A DNA stretch of 19,840 bases, taken from NCBI GenBank assembly GCA_041747155.1, contig JBGTFQ010000015.1, positions 1 to 19,840 of the forward strand, given 5' to 3'. A model generated the notes under the pieces. The model saw only the letters and a list, made by a program, of their open reading frames with translations, was not told where the DNA came from and made no database searches. Shown here one piece after another: positions 6,187 to 13,968 of the stretch. How positions within the stretch are numbered: the stretch's first letter is position 1; every line of letters starts with the position of its first letter. This DNA is from JACDDK01 sp041747155 (GTDB lineage Bacteria > Actinomycetota > Rubrobacteria > Rubrobacterales > Rubrobacteraceae). The translations under genes and the position numbers were made by a program.

Positions 6187-8616
6187 ATGACCGACACTTT
6201 CGAGAAACAACCCGAGACCGGTGGAGACTACCAGCCCATAGGCGCGGCGGAACTGCTGGATCACGACGACCGCAGCGTCCGCCTGAAAGCAGGCTCAACC
6301 ACCGTGGAGATCACCGCTCTGGCCCCGGACGTTTTCCGCGTCGGAGCTTTTCCACACGGTCGCACGTCCAGCTACAAATCTGAAGCCATCGCCAAAGATA
6401 GCTGGGAATCTGTAGAGATCACGCTCGAAGAGAGCGAGTCCGAAGTAACGCTCAAGGCTCCTGAAGCAACCGCCCACGTCTCACTAAACCCCCTCCGCAT
6501 CCGGTTCACCGATGCCGAAGGCCGCGAGTTCGCCGCCGACGATGCGGAGCTTGGCATGGGCTTCGTGGATCGTCCCGGCGCGAATGTCTTCAACGCACCA
6601 CTCGGCGAACCGGCCCGACTCTACAAGAAGCGCGAAGAAGGCGAACGGTACTTCGGGTGCGGCGAGCGCACCAGCGGCCTGGAGAAGACCGGCTCCTACC
6701 AGGTGTTCTGGAACGTGGACCCACCCGCCGGACACACCGCCGCCTTCGAGAACCTCTACACCTCCGTGCCGTTCACGCTCTCGCTGACGGATGGCAGAGC
6801 GCACGGTCTCTTCTTCGACAACACGCATCGCGTTGAGTTTGATCTCGCAAAGGAGTCCGCCGACCGCGCCTACTACGGAGCCGAGGGCGGCAACATCGTC
6901 TACTACGCCTTCGCCGGTCCTACCCCAAGAAAAGTTCTCGACCGCTACACGGAACTCACAGGCCGCACACCTATGCCGCCAATGTGGTCTCTCGGCAACC
7001 AGCAATGCCGCTGGAGCTACGAGACCGCCGACGAAGTACGAGCCATCACCGAGCAATTCCGCGAACGAGACATCCCCTGCGACGTCGTCTACCTGGACAT
7101 CGACTACATGGACGGATACCGCGTCTTCACCTGGGACACCGAAGCCTTCCCCGAACCCGAAAAATTCCTCGCCGAACTAAAAGAACAAGGCTTCCACGTA
7201 GTCACGATCGTGGACCCCGGCGTAAAAACCGACGAGAACTACACCGTCTACACCGAGGGCCGCGACCGCGACCTTTACTGCAAAACCCAAGAGGGCGAAG
7301 AGTTCCACAACGTAGTCTGGCCCGGCATGTGTGCCTTCCCAGATTTCACCAACCCCGCCACCCGCGAATGGTGGGGCGAGAACCACACAGCCCTCACGGA
7401 CGTTGGCGTCGCCGGTATCTGGAACGACATGAACGAGCCCGCGCTCTTCGTGCCGCAGCAATCCACCATGCCGGGTGACGTGGTTCATCCCGGCGGCGGC
7501 GACCCAAAATGGCACGCCCAGATCCACAACACCTACGGCTCTCTGATGGCCCGCGCCACCCGCGAAGGCTTGCTAAAACTCAACCCGGAGAAACGTCCGT
7601 TCGTCATCTCCCGAGCTGGTTACGCCGGACTACAGAAACACGCCATGCAGTGGACCGGCGACAACTCCTCCTGGTGGGAGCATCTCTGGATGTCCATGCC
7701 GCAACTCCAGAACCTCGGGCTCTCCGGCATAGCGTGGGCCGGAGTGGACATTGGCGGATTCTTCGGTGACTCAAACGGCGAGTTGCTCGCCCGCTTTACC
7801 GAGTTCGGCGTGTTTCAACCGTTCTGCCGCAATCACTCGGCCAAGGGGACTGTCAGCCAGGAGCCGTGGGCCTTCGGTGAGCCCTTCGAGACTGTTTGCC
7901 GCGAAATGATACAGCTCAGGATGCGGCTGCTACCATATCTATACACCGTCTTCGAGGAGTGTCATCGGACGGGAGCCCCGATCATGCGTCCCCTGCTCTT
8001 CGAGTATCCCGAAGACGAGACGACGTACACCGCCGACGACGAATTCCTCTTCGGCGATGGGATGCTGGTCGCCCCGATCACCCGCCCCGGCATCGAACAC
8101 CGTCACGTCTACCTCCCGGACGACATCTGGTTCGATTTCTGGACCGGCGAACGCCACGACGGCCCCGCCCACATCCTGGCTCACGCCCCACTGGGGCAAC
8201 CACCCATCTACGTACGGGCCAACAAAGCCGTCCCGATGAGCCAAAACCGAACTCACACCGGCGAGCCCGTGGACCTTCTAACCCTGCTCCTCTATCCAGC
8301 CGAAGGCACAGCCGAGTCCACCCTCTACGAAGACGCGGGCGACGGCTACGAGCACGAGAACGGCCAGTACGCTCGCCGGAACATCATCTGCGAAGTCCGC
8401 GACGGCGCGATAGCCGTGAGACTCAGCGAGCGCGAAGGTGACTTTGTACCCGAAAGAGAGGCCACACACCTCAAGCTAATGGGCGTAAACACTCGCCCCG
8501 AGAGCGTCACAGCAGGCGACGCAGATGCGGACTGGGATTACGACGAAGCCGACGGTGCAATTACGGTTCAGCTACAGGAATCGGCGGACCAGATCACTGT
8601 GCAGGTGCGGATATAG
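6187..8616 (+). CDS. Glycoside hydrolase family 31 alpha-glucosidase
   Basis: The 809-residue protein has GH31 architecture. An N-terminal beta-sandwich holds GCGERTSGLEKTG, a (beta/alpha)8 barrel begins around GRTPMPPMWSLGNQQCRW, and C-terminal beta domains include LYEDAGDGYEHENG. The catalytic nucleophile is Asp414 in GIWNDMNEPA and the acid/base is Asp492 in QWTGDNSS; DIGGFFGD follows. GH31 enzymes of this type release alpha-linked glucose from the non-reducing end of malto- or isomalto-oligosaccharides with retention. No signal peptide is visible, so it should act in the cytoplasm on imported sugars. The ATG at 6187 follows AAGGAG at a normal distance. Neighbours are an MFS permease upstream and a membrane-anchored hydrolase downstream. 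The linkage specificity cannot be read from sequence. Confidence 0.95.
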   Translation: MTDTFEKQPETGGDYQPIGAAELLDHDDRSVRLKAGSTTVEITALAPDVFRVGAFPHGRTSSYKSEAIAKDSWESVEITLEESESEVTLKAPEATAHVSLNPLRIRFTDAEGREFAADDAELGMGFVDRPGANVFNAPLGEPARLYKKREEGERYFGCGERTSGLEKTGSYQVFWNVDPPAGHTAAFENLYTSVPFTLSLTDGRAHGLFFDNTHRVEFDLAKESADRAYYGAEGGNIVYYAFAGPTPRKVLDRYTELTGRTPMPPMWSLGNQQCRWSYETADEVRAITEQFRERDIPCDVVYLDIDYMDGYRVFTWDTEAFPEPEKFLAELKEQGFHVVTIVDPGVKTDENYTVYTEGRDRDLYCKTQEGEEFHNVVWPGMCAFPDFTNPATREWWGENHTALTDVGVAGIWNDMNEPALFVPQQSTMPGDVVHPGGGDPKWHAQIHNTYGSLMARATREGLLKLNPEKRPFVISRAGYAGLQKHAMQWTGDNSSWWEHLWMSMPQLQNLGLSGIAWAGVDIGGFFGDSNGELLARFTEFGVFQPFCRNHSAKGTVSQEPWAFGEPFETVCREMIQLRMRLLPYLYTVFEECHRTGAPIMRPLLFEYPEDETTYTADDEFLFGDGMLVAPITRPGIEHRHVYLPDDIWFDFWTGERHDGPAHILAHAPLGQPPIYVRANKAVPMSQNRTHTGEPVDLLTLLLYPAEGTAESTLYEDAGDGYEHENGQYARRNIICEVRDGAIAVRLSEREGDFVPEREATHLKLMGVNTRPESVTAGDADADWDYDEADGAITVQLQESADQITVQVRI

Positions 8617-8660
8617 CCACCGGCAATTAGCAACCCGTAGAACCCAGAAAGAGAAGAGTT

Positions 8661-9626
8661 TTGCCCCAACGAGCGATGTCCGCCAGGCCGCGCGATCAGA
8701 AACGGCGGCGCCTAACGCTGGCGTTGATCGGGCTCGTTGTCCTGGCTAGTGTGGCGTATATGGGCATCGGGCTGTTCGTGGCGAAACGGCTCAGCGAACG
8801 GTCCGATTCGCCTATCGAAGGCTCGCCAGGCGATGTCGGCCTGGAGTACGAGGGCATCGGTTTTGAGAGCGAGGATGGTGTGCCGCTGCGAGCTTGGTGG
8901 ATAGAGAAGGGCGATGCGGAGCGAGTCGCGGTGCTCGTGCATGGCTTTGGCGGCAACCGCTCCGACGAGCAAATTTTGCAGACAGCCCCGATCTACGCCT
9001 CCCGCGATTACTCGCTCCTGATACTGGATCTGCGCGGGCACGGCGACTCCAAGGGCGACCGCCGCACCCTCGGCTACGACGAAGTGCAGGACGTGCGAGC
9101 CGCGGTTGACTGGCTAGAAGAACGCGGCTACAAACCCGACAATGTTCTCTTGCACGGCTGGTCCATGGGAGGTGCTACCGTCGTGCGGGCCGCTCCAAGT
9201 GCGGGTGTTGGTACGGTCGTCGAAGAAGCCGGATACGCGGATCTCCCACTGCTCCTGAGCAAAGAGCTCCCCGAGAGCAGCGGCTTGCCCGCCTTCTTCA
9301 ATCCCGGCATCCTGCTGAGCGCGAAGCTCTTTCTGGATTTCGACCCCTGGGCCGTCATCCCCGAAAACGAAGCTGAACGTCTCCAACGCAAGGACGTGCC
9401 TCTATTCGTAATCCATTCCACCACCGACGAGACCGTAGATTTCGAGCACGCCCGGATCTTCCGGGACGCCAATTCAGAGGCCGAATTCTGGCGGTTGGAG
9501 AACTACGATCACGTCGAGGCTTACACCCACCCCGACTACAAGACACGCCTCGAAAACTTTCTCGAACAGGCCGAGAAGTCCCAACCCGTTAGCCCTTCAG
9601 CAAATCCCGCAACTCTGCGTCGGTAA
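8661..9626 (+). CDS. Membrane-anchored alpha/beta hydrolase
   Basis: The 321-residue protein begins with an Arg-rich stretch and one hydrophobic span (about 17-41), a signal anchor that places the catalytic domain outside the membrane. The domain has the alpha/beta-hydrolase marks LVHGFGGNRSD (oxyanion region), LDLRGHGDS, the nucleophile elbow HGWSMGG with Ser168, STTDETVDF with the likely acid Asp, and the late His in NYDHVEAY. Such proteins are esterases or peptidases of the broad BAAT/YqkD-like group; the substrate is unknown. The TTG at 8661 follows a modest GAGAAGAG; an ATG five codons later (8676) is the alternative. Its last 38 bases overlap the convergent HAD gene, and the tail SPSANPATLRR is low in complexity. 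It lies 44 bases after the alpha-glucosidase gene. Confidence 0.86.
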   Translation: MPQRAMSARPRDQKRRRLTLALIGLVVLASVAYMGIGLFVAKRLSERSDSPIEGSPGDVGLEYEGIGFESEDGVPLRAWWIEKGDAERVAVLVHGFGGNRSDEQILQTAPIYASRDYSLLILDLRGHGDSKGDRRTLGYDEVQDVRAAVDWLEERGYKPDNVLLHGWSMGGATVVRAAPSAGVGTVVEEAGYADLPLLLSKELPESSGLPAFFNPGILLSAKLFLDFDPWAVIPENEAERLQRKDVPLFVIHSTTDETVDFEHARIFRDANSEAEFWRLENYDHVEAYTHPDYKTRLENFLEQAEKSQPVSPSANPATLRR

Positions 9627-10236
9627 AATCCTCGGCCACCATAAACGCGCCCGCCGCGAGCAACGTCTCCGGGCTACGGGTCGAAGCTATGCCGACGGTC
9701 GAGATACCGGCTCCAATAGCTGACTCTATCCCCGAGGGCGAGTCCTCAAAGGCCACGGCTTCTTCGGGGTTGAGGTCGAATCTCTCTAGTGCGGCGAGGT
9801 ATGGTGCGGGGTCGGGCTTTCCGATTCCCACATCGTCAGCGAGTATCTGTTCGTCGAAGTGGTCTTCGAGTCCGAGGGCGGCTAGGGTGACAGGGACGTT
9901 GTCTCTGGGGGCGTTGGTGACCAGGGCTATTTGCATGTCGTGGTCGTGGCCTAGTTGGATGTACTCGAGCAGTCCAGGTAGCGGTTCGATGCCGGTTAGG
10001 CGGCTACGGAAGTCTATTTCTTTCGCTTCGAAGAGTTCACGGCCTTCGGCTTCGGAGAGGTGTGGGAGTAGTTCCTGGACGATCACAGCGTTCGAGCGGC
10101 CACTGATCCGGGTCATGTAGAATTCGTTGTCGGCTTTGATGTCGTTGACCCGCAGGATCTCCAACCACGCGGGCATGTGCAGCGAGTCCGTGTCCGCCAG
10201 CGTACCATCGAGGTCAAAGAGCAACGCCCGGTACAC
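9589..10236 (-). CDS. HAD family hydrolase, beta-phosphoglucomutase-like
   Basis: The 215-residue protein has all four HAD motifs: FDLDGTLADT with nucleophile Asp8 and acid/base Asp10, VTNAPRDN (Thr107), GKPDP (Lys140) and FEDSPSG (Glu164, Asp165). A small helical cap lies between motifs I and II and includes ISGRSN. Thr16, His20 and the cap Arg47 sit where beta-phosphoglucomutase has its catalytic and phosphate-binding residues. Either a beta-phosphoglucomutase or a sugar-phosphate phosphatase fits. Because an alpha-glucosidase gene lies nearby, glucose phosphate metabolism is attractive, but this is inference. The start is a GTG, with ACGGAG inside the end of the preceding membrane-protein gene; only one base separates that stop codon from this start. 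The 3' end overlaps the convergent hydrolase gene. Confidence 0.9.
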   Translation of the reverse strand: MYRALLFDLDGTLADTDSLHMPAWLEILRVNDIKADNEFYMTRISGRSNAVIVQELLPHLSEAEGRELFEAKEIDFRSRLTGIEPLPGLLEYIQLGHDHDMQIALVTNAPRDNVPVTLAALGLEDHFDEQILADDVGIGKPDPAPYLAALERFDLNPEEAVAFEDSPSGIESAIGAGISTVGIASTRSPETLLAAGAFMVAEDFTDAELRDLLKG

Positions 10237-10237
10237 G

Positions 10238-10579
10238 TTAGTAGACTCCGTACAGGACAGTGTTGAGGGCGCGAGTCACGATCAACAACCCCCCGATGTA
10301 CAACAAGATAAAGAGATGCCCGCGTTCGCGGCCTTTTTTGAGCGGGCTCGTTTTGTACTCGGCCATCCCGAGAATTATGCCGACCGCGCAGAGCCCCCAC
10401 ACCCAGTAGAAGGCGAGATACCGGGCTCCGTTGCCAGGGTCCGGGTTGAATGCAGCCCACGTGAATGCTCCCGTTACAAAGAGAGCCAGCGAGATCGCGA
10501 GTACGAACAGAATCTTATTCGCGCGACGTCGGCGTTTCCAGGCGAGCCAGTCGGTAAATATTCTAGACGCAAACTTCAT
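10238..10579 (-). CDS. Small three-span membrane protein of unknown function
   Basis: I do not recognise this 113-residue protein. It has a basic start (WKRRRRANK) followed by hydrophobic spans at about 22-43, 52-71 and 88-110. A charged loop, EYKTSPLKKGRERG, lies between the second and third spans. Positive charges at residues 15-21 and 76-86 favour both loops being in the cytoplasm. It is the first gene of a two-gene unit with the HAD gene, and its stop is one base from that gene's GTG start, so the two are translationally coupled. The ATG at 10579 has only GTAGG abutting it, and a TAGTAT box ends 7 bases upstream, which suggests a leaderless message. Coding character is supported by the ordered membrane segments and the coupling. 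Confidence 0.72.
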   Translation of the reverse strand: MKFASRIFTDWLAWKRRRRANKILFVLAISLALFVTGAFTWAAFNPDPGNGARYLAFYWVWGLCAVGIILGMAEYKTSPLKKGRERGHLFILLYIGGLLIVTRALNTVLYGVY

Positions 10580-10586
10580 CCTACAA

Positions 10587-10592
10587 ATACTA
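10587..10592 (-). promoter_or_regulatory. Candidate -10 box (TAGTAT) for the membrane-protein/HAD unit
   Basis: On the minus strand TAGTAT is followed by exactly 7 bases and then ATG, the spacing expected when transcription begins at the start codon itself. No -35 element was recognised 16-19 bases upstream. Confidence 0.4.
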
Positions 10593-10716
10593 ACAGTCCG
10601 GCCTGCAGTCGCCGTAAGATCGCTCGCAGAGAGCGGTAATTCAGTCTTCTGGCAAGGTTATTCTAGAAAAGGCTTGAGCGATGGAGTGTTGCGTACCACA
10701 TCCTGTAGCAGAACGT

Positions 10717-10722
10717 TACAAT
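10717..10722 (+). promoter_or_regulatory. Candidate -10 box (TACAAT) for the second MFS gene
   Basis: TACAAT is followed by 7 bases (AACCGCC) and then the GTG start at 10730. No Shine-Dalgarno sequence lies between them. This is the geometry of a leaderless message. TTGCGT at 10689-10694 is 22 bases upstream, too far for a standard -35 box. The rest of the 150-base divergent gap (10580-10729) shows nothing else I can name. Confidence 0.45.
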
Positions 10723-10729
10723 AACCGCC

Positions 10730-11854
10730 GTGCGAAGACTCCTGGCCCTCACTTGCGCGATAGTTCTCGTTGATACTATCTTCTATGCCGCTCTGGTACC
10801 GCTGACGCCGTACCTGCGGGACGAGTTCGGTCTCTCCAAATCTGCTATCGGTATCCTGAGCGGTGCTTTCGGGGCTGGTGTCCTGGTTGGTTCGTTCCCT
10901 GGCGGCTACATGGCCTCTCGTATCGGAATAAAGGTAACGGCGCTCGCCGGATTGTTGCTGATGTCGGTAGCGACTTTGGCTTTTGGATTGGCGGATTCGG
11001 CTTGGGCTCTGGTGTTTCTTCGGTTTTTGGGTGGTGTTGGTAGCGCGCTCTCCTGGGTAGCGGCGTTTACTTGGTTGGTGCGTCGCGCCCCGGAGGAGCG
11101 GCGGGGAGAGTTGATCGGGGTGATGCTAAGCGCGGCTGTCTTTGGCGCATTGCTCGGCCCCGTACTCGGAAGCGTCGCAGCGGTCGTCGGCATCTTTCCA
11201 GCCTTCACCGTGGTCGCGGTCGTCGGTGTGATGATAGCGGTCTGGGCCGCGCTAGAGCACGCACCAGATGTGATCGGACGCCAGTCCTTGCTCGGTTCAC
11301 TCCGAACCATCTGGCGACCCCAGCTTTTGACCGGTCTCTGGTTTATAACGCTCTCGCCCCTGATCTTCGCCGCCGTAGCCGTCCTGGTTCCACTTGAGTT
11401 GAACAGTCTCGGATGGGGTGCAGCAGCGGTCGGAGGAGTCTTTCTAGCGAGCGCGGCGTTCGAGTCGGTAATTCATCCGTTACTCGGTCGCTGGTCCGAC
11501 CGAGTTGGGTATCGTCCACCGATACTTGCAGGTCTCCTGGTGTCTATCGTTCTCCTCATCGTACTGGCGATGGCGGGCAATCCGTGGCTGCTGGCGGCAC
11601 TCGTGATATTGGCTGCGGGAGCGTTCAACGCGACGCTCGTTCCGGGGACGGCCCTGTTTTCTCGGGGAACGGAGAGGGCGGGCTTGGATCAGGCGATAGC
11701 TTTCGCCGTGACCAACTTCGCCTGGGCCTCCGGTTACGCGATAGGAGCGCCTCTGGGCGGAACTCTGGCGGACTTAGGGGGCGACGCTCTCTCCTACCTC
11801 GTGTTGACCGTGTTCTGCTTGATGACTTTGCTACTGCTCAGGAGAGTCAAGTGA
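10730..11854 (+). CDS. Major facilitator superfamily transporter (DHA1-like)
   Basis: The 374-residue protein consists of about 12 hydrophobic spans, with the longest polar stretch in the middle (about 180-195). The start VDTIFYAALVPLTPYLRDEF and the motif A-like loop GGYMASRIGIK are typical of proton-driven drug or small-molecule exporters of the MFS, though the usual Asp and the Gly-Arg-Arg of motif A are replaced. The GTG start has no Shine-Dalgarno sequence but sits 7 bases after a TACAAT box. The large membrane protein gene at 11862 begins 7 bases after this stop on the same strand, so the two are probably one operon. Export of a metabolite or lipid-linked product connected with those proteins is possible, but no substrate can be assigned. 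Confidence 0.84.
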   Translation: MRRLLALTCAIVLVDTIFYAALVPLTPYLRDEFGLSKSAIGILSGAFGAGVLVGSFPGGYMASRIGIKVTALAGLLLMSVATLAFGLADSAWALVFLRFLGGVGSALSWVAAFTWLVRRAPEERRGELIGVMLSAAVFGALLGPVLGSVAAVVGIFPAFTVVAVVGVMIAVWAALEHAPDVIGRQSLLGSLRTIWRPQLLTGLWFITLSPLIFAAVAVLVPLELNSLGWGAAAVGGVFLASAAFESVIHPLLGRWSDRVGYRPPILAGLLVSIVLLIVLAMAGNPWLLAALVILAAGAFNATLVPGTALFSRGTERAGLDQAIAFAVTNFAWASGYAIGAPLGGTLADLGGDALSYLVLTVFCLMTLLLLRRVK

Positions 11855-11861
11855 GTACCGG

Positions 11862-13943
11862 ATGCCTCTGAAGGTACGGCGGGTGATCCCTCGCCTCAAA
11901 ACCTTCGAAGGTCTCGTGCTGTCCGTTAGCCTCCTATCCCTTCTTGTTCTGATCCTGTTGAGAGGAATCTTTGAGGACATACCAATAGTCCTGTTCGCTT
12001 GCACGGCGATTCTGTTTCTAGTGCCGGGAGCCCTTGTGTCGCGGTGGTTCGCGTCGGAGATTTTCCCGGGCGCGGCGGTCATACCGGCGGCATTCGCCCT
12101 TAGCACCGGCATCTTTGGAGTCCTGGGTGTGCCGTTCCTCATCCTGAATCTCACTCTGGAAAGCTACCTGATTGCCTGCGGCATCGTCGTTGCGGTAGCG
12201 TTGGTCGGTGCAGCGATTCTCCTAATTCGCAGTAAACCAGAGTTTGCGGAGAAGTCCGAGCCCGACGCAGATGTTTTCCGCTGGCTCTGGGTTCCGCTTC
12301 TGGCTCTTGGGGGGGTTCTTACTCAGGCGGCAACTATGGCGCGGGTGGATGGCGATACCTGGAACTATCTGGCCTGGGTTCGAGAGTATCTGAACACAGA
12401 TAAGCTTAGCTTCTACGACCCGTATCTGGCGATCCCAGCACCGGAGTTCTCACGGACAAAGGTGAATGGCTGGATGCTGGAGCAGGCCGGACTGTCGCGG
12501 GTTACGGGAATAGACCCTATTCCGCTGGTCCTGGATTATCTGGCCCCGTCGCTTGTCTTGATCTCGCTTTTAGCCGTGTACGCGCTGGCCCGTGTGGTTT
12601 TCGAGAGTCGAGGGGCGGCTCTGTTGACGGGGATTGTGTACGCTCTATTCATGCTGGCCTATGTACAGGCGTCGCAGTTCTCTATAGGGGGCGAGTTTCT
12701 GAGCCGGGCCGTCCAAGACAAGAACGTGACTCGTTTTGTCTTTCTACCCATAGCCCTGTGTTTCGCTGCGGCGTGGCTCGAAAAGCGTCGGTTTGCTCAC
12801 TTGTTTCTATTCGGGTTTATGTGTTGGTCGGTGGTGACGGTTCATCCGGCGGGGTTGGCAGTCATCGGGCTGGCTACGGCTGGTTTCGGTCTCTTTCATG
12901 TGGTAGCTCATCCGCTCACGGCGCGAGTTTGGACGCGCTCGGTCGTGTTGGGGGCGGCTTTGCTGAGCATACTCGTGATCCCGTTGTTGTACATCCTCGT
13001 TGCCGAGAAACCTCTCTCGTCGGCTCTGTATTCGGCGGATATTAGTGGCAGCGATCCGGCAGTTCTAGCTAATCAGGTGTTTGTGAGGAATTGGTTCCGG
13101 ATCTACCAGCTAGAGGATGGCTACTACATCATGCATCCGTTTCTGCTCCAGAATCCGGTCATTATCGCGGCGTACTTGTTGGGGGTGCCGTTCCTGATCT
13201 GGCACCTAAGACGCTCGGTAGCCGCCCAGCTCCTCCTAGGCTCCCTATTCGCCGCTACGGTCGCATGCTACGTGCCTCCGGTCGCTACATTCGTCGGCGA
13301 CAATATCGTAGCTCCCGGTCAACTCTATCGGCTCTCGTGGCCCATACTTCTCGCAGCGCCAATAGTGCTGGGTTGGATCTCATGGACGACACTACGATTC
13401 ATCGCGGACCGTTTCAGCCTGCGACCCGCGACATCCGTACTAGTGAGCCTCGCGCTGGTTGTCGTACTAACAGCGGCGGCCTCACCTTCCGCGTTAGCGG
13501 GCCTGAAAGAAGTCCGCGGCGAGGGTGGAGAAGGACGTTCGGACCCAGTGTTCTGGTGGCTCCACCGCAACATAGACAAGCCCAGCGTCATCCTGGCGAC
13601 CGACCCTACAAACACCGCGATCCCAGCTTTCTCGGCGGACGCGAACGTCATCAGCTTCCGGGGTGCGCCGGTCCTCGAAAAACTCTCGGAGCTGGAAAAA
13701 CTCTCGGGAGAAAATATAGAGGTAAAGCAGGGCTCCCTGGACGTGCAGACGTTCTTTGAAGGACCTACCATCAACGAAGCGTACGATATCCTGCGCCGCA
13801 ACAAAGTGGATTACGTCATGGTCAGATCGGGTGGACCGCTGGCTAGCTCGATGGAGGACAAGCCACCTTTCAACGAACTCGACACCCCCAGCGAAGGATA
13901 CGCCATCTTCGCCGTCGACCGCGAGAAGCTAGACGAATCATGA
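11862..13943 (+). CDS. Large polytopic membrane protein, GT-C glycosyltransferase-like, with C-terminal soluble domain
   Basis: The 693-residue protein has about 12 hydrophobic spans up to residue 545, then a soluble domain of about 145 residues (from EVRGEGGEGRSDPVFWWLH to DREKLDES). After the fourth or fifth span a loop carries an acidic motif, ARVDGDTWNYLAW (Asp163, Asp165), in the place where GT-C enzymes hold the metal- or donor-binding acidic residues. GT-C proteins use polyprenyl-phosphate sugars outside the membrane; this role is inferred from layout, not from a family signature I can name with certainty. It is homologous to the next gene product: both have a segment G(I/L)xPxxLxxxLAP followed by AxYALA, and FLFG followed later by HxxG. 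The ATG at 11862 has no clear Shine-Dalgarno sequence and may depend on coupling to the MFS gene ending 7 bases earlier. Confidence 0.72.
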   Translation: MPLKVRRVIPRLKTFEGLVLSVSLLSLLVLILLRGIFEDIPIVLFACTAILFLVPGALVSRWFASEIFPGAAVIPAAFALSTGIFGVLGVPFLILNLTLESYLIACGIVVAVALVGAAILLIRSKPEFAEKSEPDADVFRWLWVPLLALGGVLTQAATMARVDGDTWNYLAWVREYLNTDKLSFYDPYLAIPAPEFSRTKVNGWMLEQAGLSRVTGIDPIPLVLDYLAPSLVLISLLAVYALARVVFESRGAALLTGIVYALFMLAYVQASQFSIGGEFLSRAVQDKNVTRFVFLPIALCFAAAWLEKRRFAHLFLFGFMCWSVVTVHPAGLAVIGLATAGFGLFHVVAHPLTARVWTRSVVLGAALLSILVIPLLYILVAEKPLSSALYSADISGSDPAVLANQVFVRNWFRIYQLEDGYYIMHPFLLQNPVIIAAYLLGVPFLIWHLRRSVAAQLLLGSLFAATVACYVPPVATFVGDNIVAPGQLYRLSWPILLAAPIVLGWISWTTLRFIADRFSLRPATSVLVSLALVVVLTAAASPSALAGLKEVRGEGGEGRSDPVFWWLHRNIDKPSVILATDPTNTAIPAFSADANVISFRGAPVLEKLSELEKLSGENIEVKQGSLDVQTFFEGPTINEAYDILRRNKVDYVMVRSGGPLASSMEDKPPFNELDTPSEGYAIFAVDREKLDES

Positions 13944-13968
13944 GTATTCGGCATAGTGGGACCAGCGA

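Noticed and set aside
6484..8256. Several antisense open frames inside the alpha-glucosidase gene
   Set aside because: The plus strand is one uninterrupted 809-codon GH31 gene with both catalytic Asp residues; the others are shadows.
10127..10639. A 170-codon plus-strand open frame across the HAD and small membrane protein genes
   Set aside because: Its translation has no domain or membrane pattern, whereas the minus strand gives full HAD motifs and ordered membrane spans.
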